Part shown: piece after piece, positions 60,421-64,000 of the stretch | How positions within the stretch are numbered: the first letter of the stretch is position 1 | How the letters are laid out: each line of letters begins with the position of its first letter | DNA from: Myxococcales bacterium | GTDB taxonomy: Bacteria; Myxococcota_A; Polyangia; Polyangiales; Ga0077539 | DNA: 64,000 bases | Direction of reading: 5' to 3' | Assembly (NCBI GenBank): GCA_016793325.1 | Contig: JAEUKI010000030.1 | Coordinates: 62,001-126,000 of the forward strand | Translations under genes and position numbers: made by a program | Notes under the pieces: generated by a model | Told to the model about the DNA's origin: nothing | Database searches by the model: none | What the model saw: only the letters and a program-made list of their open reading frames with translations

Positions 60421-63400
60421 ATGTCGTCACTTCCTACACAGTCACCAACGGCTCGCGACCGCGAGCCGAGCCTCTTCGAATCGCTGCTCGCCGACCGGAT
60501 CCTGGTGCTCGACGGCGCCATGGGGACGATGGTCCAGCGCTACAAGCTCAGCGAGGACGACTTTCGCTCGAAGCGATTTTCGTCGCACAAAAAAGAGCTC
60601 AAGGGCAACAACGACCTCTTGTGCATCACGCGTCCGGACGTGATCCAAGCGATCCACGAGCAGTACCTCGACGCGGGCGCGGACCTGATCGAGACCAACA
60701 CGTTCTCGGCGACGGCGATCGCGCAAGCGGACTACGAGCTGTCCGAGATCGCGTACGAGCTCAACGTCGAGGCCGCGCGCGTGGCGCGTCGGGCCGTGGA
60801 CAAGTACAACGCGCTCACGCCGAACAAGCCGCGCTTCGTGGCGGGCGCGATCGGGCCGCTCAACATCACGCTGTCGATTTCGCCGGACCCCAACGATCCG
60901 TCGAAGCGCAAGGGGACGTTCGAAGAGGTCGTCGCTGCGTACAAGGATCAAGTGCGCGGGCTGATCGACGGAGGGGCGGACATCCTCTTGCCCGAGACGG
61001 TGTTCGACACGTTGAACCTGAAGGGCGCGATCGTCGCGATCGAAGAGGTCTTCGCCGAGCGTGGAAAGCGCCTGCCGGTGATGCTCAGCGTCACGGCGAC
61101 GGACAAGAGCGGCCGGACGCTCTCGGGCCAGACGATGGACGCATTCTGGACGAGCGTGAAGCACGCGCGCCCGGTGAGCGTGGGGCTCAACTGCGCGCTC
61201 GGCGCCCAGGAGATGCGGCCGTTTCTCACGGAGCTCGCGCAGGCGGCGCACACGTACACGAGCGTGTATCCGAACGCGGGGCTGCCCAACGCCTTCGGCG
61301 GCTTCGACGAGACGCCGGAGGACACCGCGGGATTCGTCAGCGATTTTGCACGCGAAGGCCTCGCCAACATCGTCGGCGGCTGCTGCGGAACGACGCCCGA
61401 CCACATCCGCGCGATCGCCAAGCGCGTCGAGGGCATGAAGCCCGTTCGCAAAGCGCGCGTCGAAGAGAGCGCGACGCGCTTCGCGGGCCTCGAGGTCTAC
61501 ACGATGCGGCCCGAGACGAGCTTCACGATGGTGGGCGAGCGGACCAACGTGGCGGGCTCGAAGAAGTTCGCCGAGATGATCGCGCGCAACGACTACAGCG
61601 CGGCGATGGAGGTGGCGCTCGACCAGGTTCGCGGCGGGGCCAACGTGCTCGACGTGAACATGGACGAGGGCATGCTCGACGGCGAGCGCGCGATGCGGAC
61701 GTTCTTGAACTACCTGGCGACGGAGCCCGAGATCGCGCGGCTGCCGATCATGGTGGACTCGTCGAAGTGGTCGGTCATCGAGGCGGGGCTGCAGTGCGCG
61801 CAGGGCAAGTGCATCGTCAACTCGATCTCGCTGAAGGAAGGCGAGGAGGACTTTCTCGACAAGGCCAAGAAGATCCAGCGCTACGGGGCTGCGGTGATCG
61901 TGATGGCCTTCGACGAGAAGGGCCAGGCGGAGACGGCCGAGCGCAAGGTCGAGATCTGCCAGCGGGCGTACAAGCTGCTCGTTGAAAAGGTGGGCTTCGC
62001 GCCGGACGACATCATCTTCGACCCCAACGTGCTCGCGGTGGCGACGGGCATCGAAGAGCACAACGATTTCGCGAAGCACTTCATCGAGGCCGCGCGGGAG
62101 TTGAAGCGCACGTGTCCGGGCGCGCACATCTCGGGCGGCGTCTCGAATTTGAGCTTCTCGTTTCGTGGAAACAACGCGGTGCGCGAGGCGATGCACTCGG
62201 CGTTTTTGTTTCACGCGATCCAGGCGGGCATGGACATGGGGATCGTCAACGCGGGGCAGCTCGCGGTGTACGAGGAGATTCCCAAGCCGTTGCTCGAGCG
62301 CGTCGAGGATGTTCTCTTCAATCGTCGCCCCGACGCGACCGAGCGGCTGCTCGAGTACGCCGCGACGGTGAAGGGCGGCGGCGCGAAGAAAGAGCAGGAC
62401 CTCGCGTGGCGATCGGCCTCGGTCGAAGAGCGGCTGCAGCACGCGCTCGTGAAGGGCGTGGCGGACTTCGTCGAAGAGGACGCTGAAGAAGCGCGCAAGA
62501 AGTACGAGCGTCCGCTGCGGGTGATCGAGGGGCCGCTCATGGATGGGATGAAGGTCGTCGGCGACCTCTTCGGCGCGGGAAAGATGTTTCTCCCGCAGGT
62601 CGTGAAGAGCGCGCGCGTGATGAAGCGCGCCGTGGCGTACCTCACGCCCTTCATGGAGGCCGAGAAGGCCGCGAGCGGAATGCGCTCGAACGGCCGCGTC
62701 CTGCTCGCCACGGTCAAGGGCGACGTGCACGACATCGGAAAGAACATCGTGGGCGTCGTCCTCGGCTGCAACGACTACGAAGTGATCGACATGGGCGTGA
62801 TGGTGGCGACGGACAAGATCCTCGACACCGCGATCGAGAAGAACGCGGACATCGTGGGTCTCTCGGGGCTGATCACGCCGTCGCTCGACGTGATGGTGGA
62901 CGTGGCCAAAGAGATGGCGCGGCGGCAGATGAAGCTCCCGTTGCTGATCGGCGGCGCGACGACGAGCCGCCAGCACACAGCCGTGAAGATCGCGCCCGAG
63001 TACAGCGAGCCGGTCGTTCACGTGCTCGACGCGTCGCGCGCGGTGTCCGTGGTCTCGTCGCTGCTCAGCAAAGAGCGCAAGGGAGACTTCATCGCGAAGA
63101 ACGTCGAGGACCAAGAGCAGCTCCGGCGCATTCACGCGAGCAAGAAGGCCAAGAGCCTCGTGCCGTTCGAGACCGCGTGCGCGCAGGGGCAGCGCGTGAT
63201 GATCCGCGAGACGGACATCGCGGTCCCTGCGTTCACCGGGACGCGCGTCGTCGAAGCGGACCTCGCCGAGCTCGCGAAGCTCATCGATTGGACGTTCTTC
63301 TTCACGGCGTGGGAGCTTCAGGGGCGCTTTCCCGCGGTGCTCGATCACCCCGAGCAGGGCGAGACGGCCAGGGAGCTCTACGCCGCGGCGCAGAAGATCC

Positions 63401-64000
63401 TCGGCGAGATCATCGCGCACAAGAGCCTGACGGCCCGCGGCGTGTACGGCTTTTGGCCGGCGCACCGCGAGGGCGAGGACATCGTCTTGTTCTCGGACAA
63501 GGGAAAGACGAGCGAGGTCGCGCGATTTCCCATGCTCAGGCAGCAGGCGGCGAAGGACGGCGAGGGTGAGTTTCGCTCGCTGGTTGATTTCGTGGCCACC
63601 AAAGAGAGCGGGCTCGTTGATTACATGGGCGCGTTTGCCGTCACCGCGGGGCTCCGCTGCGACGAGCTCGTCAAGAAGTACGAGGCCGCGCACGACGACT
63701 ACAGCGCCATCATCGTGAAGGCGCTCGCGGACCGCCTCGCCGAGGCGTTCGCCGAGTGGATGCACCGCGAGGCGCGCAAGCAGTGGGGCTACGGCGAGGG
63801 CGAAGACCTCTCGAACGAAGAGCTCATCGCGGAGAAATACCGTGGAATTCGCCCGGCGTTCGGCTATCCAGCGTGCCCCGATCACACGGACAAAGGGACG
63901 CTCTTCTCGCTGCTCGGCGCCGAGTCGCTCGGGATGGCGCTCACCGAGAGCTTCGCGATGACGCCGCCCGCGTCCGTCGCGGGCTTGTACTTCGCGCACC
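60421..64000 (+). CDS. metH: Cobalamin-dependent methionine synthase (3' end outside window)
   Basis: At least 1193 residues of the modular enzyme that makes methionine from homocysteine and methyl-tetrahydrofolate. The homocysteine domain has zinc ligands Cys258 (GLNCALG), Cys321 and Cys322 (GGCCGTT). The pterin domain has [12 protein letters not shown] and [14 protein letters not shown]. The cobalamin domain has [11 protein letters not shown] with axial His770, then [10 protein letters not shown] and IGGATTSR. The C-terminal activation domain runs to the edge ([17 protein letters not shown]). Offsets from Escherichia coli MetH are a constant 11 residues for these ligands, so only about 35 residues are missing. 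The ATG at 60421 has AAAGGG upstream. Confidence 0.97.
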   Translation, partial: MSSLPTQSPTARDREPSLFESLLADRILVLDGAMGTMVQRYKLSEDDFRSKRFSSHKKELKGNNDLLCITRPDVIQAIHEQYLDAGADLIETNTFSATAIAQADYELSEIAYELNVEAARVARRAVDKYNALTPNKPRFVAGAIGPLNITLSISPDPNDPSKRKGTFEEVVAAYKDQVRGLIDGGADILLPETVFDTLNLKGAIVAIEEVFAERGKRLPVMLSVTATDKSGRTLSGQTMDAFWTSVKHARPVSVGLNCALGAQEMRPFLTELAQAAHTYTSVYPNAGLPNAFGGFDETPEDTAGFVSDFAREGLANIVGGCCGTTPDHIRAIAKRVEGMKPVRKARVEESATRFAGLEVYTMRPETSFTMVGERTNVAGSKKFAEMIARNDYSAAMEVALDQVRGGANVLDVNMDEGMLDGERAMRTFLNYLATEPEIARLPIMVDSSKWSVIEAGLQCAQGKCIVNSISLKEGEEDFLDKAKKIQRYGAAVIVMAFDEKGQAETAERKVEICQRAYKLLVEKVGFAPDDIIFDPNVLAVATGIEEHNDFAKHFIEAARELKRTCPGAHISGGVSNLSFSFRGNNAVREAMHSAFLFHAIQAGMDMGIVNAGQLAVYEEIPKPLLERVEDVLFNRRPDATERLLEYAATVKGGGAKKEQDLAWRSASVEERLQHALVKGVADFVEEDAEEARKKYERPLRVIEGPLMDGMKVVGDLFGAGKMFLPQVVKSARVMKRAVAYLTPFMEAEKAASGMRSNGRVLLATVKGDVHDIGKNIVGVVLGCNDYEVIDMGVMVATDKILDTAIEKNADIVGLSGLITPSLDVMVDVAKEMARRQMKLPLLIGGATTSRQHTAVKIAPEYSEPVVHVLDASRAVSVVSSLLSKERKGDFIAKNVEDQEQLRRIHASKKAKSLVPFETACAQGQRVMIRETDIAVPAFTGTRVVEADLAELAKLIDWTFFFTAWELQGRFPAVLDHPEQGETARELYAAAQKILGEIIAHKSLTARGVYGFWPAHREGEDIVLFSDKGKTSEVARFPMLRQQAAKDGEGEFRSLVDFVATKESGLVDYMGAFAVTAGLRCDELVKKYEAAHDDYSAIIVKALADRLAEAFAEWMHREARKQWGYGEGEDLSNEELIAEKYRGIRPAFGYPACPDHTDKGTLFSLLGAESLGMALTESFAMTPPASVAGLYFAH

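Noticed and set aside
60442..63999. 1185-codon open frame antisense to metH
   Set aside because: It is Arg/His/Val-rich with no motif and lies exactly opposite the well-supported metH frame; high GC keeps antisense frames open.

Overview
The window is high-GC, gene-dense DNA that reads as the chromosome of a myxobacterium (Myxococcota). The best taxonomic markers are two surface proteins ending in MYXO-CTERM sorting signals, an AgmX/PglI-type protein with a Gly/Ala/Pro-rich front half, a lipoprotein with Cys-rich Stigma-like repeats, and a eukaryotic-type Ser/Thr kinase. No rRNA, tRNA or CRISPR array was recognised. A genus cannot be named from the sequence alone.

Left part (1-16 kb): the replication-initiation locus, with the canonical order dnaA-dnaN-recF-gyrB, all on the minus strand. 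It is opened up at two places. Between dnaN and recF sits a two-gene cassette (a P-loop NTPase with a hydrophobic insert and a TPR-containing partner) bounded by two nearly identical 74-bp repeats that each carry a perfect 12-bp hairpin. Between recF and gyrB sit two paralogous multidomain surface proteins. The dnaA-dnaN gap has DnaA boxes, a GC cluster, DnaA-trio-like triplets and an AT-rich tract, so it is the likely oriC. More DnaA-box-like sites lie upstream of dnaA. The DnaA linker is encoded by a 21-22-bp minisatellite.

Middle left (15-31 kb): an outer-membrane beta-barrel gene, an ECF sigma/anti-sigma pair, a methyltransferase, tsaD, a lipoprotein lipase, the AgmX-like protein, gcvT, rimO, several exported or unknown proteins, a tail-anchored Ser/Thr kinase and a class II glutamine amidotransferase.

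Middle right (31-50 kb): a small membrane protein coupled to a CtpA-type protease, a 177-bp MITE-like element, ttcA, a Stigma-repeat lipoprotein, an outer-membrane protein, and then a seven-gene, mostly overlapping periplasmic nitrate reductase operon (tetraheme cytochrome, NrfC-like, NrfD-like, napD, napA, tetraheme napB, small protein). This is followed by a yccF-like gene, a nested inverted-repeat element, an orphan pfaD-like enoyl reductase translationally coupled to a VOC protein, an SDR and a STAS/SEC14-like protein.

Right part (50-64 kb): a phytanoyl-CoA dioxygenase-like enzyme, two large unknown proteins (one LRR-like, one propeller/beta-helix-like), a hybrid PAS histidine kinase, three exported proteins, a methyltransferase and a flippase that may serve surface polysaccharide, and metH cut off near its 3' end by the window edge.

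The strongest candidates for a new system are the repeat-bounded NTPase/TPR cassette inside the replication locus and the NrfCD-linked Nap operon with a duplicated NapB heme module.
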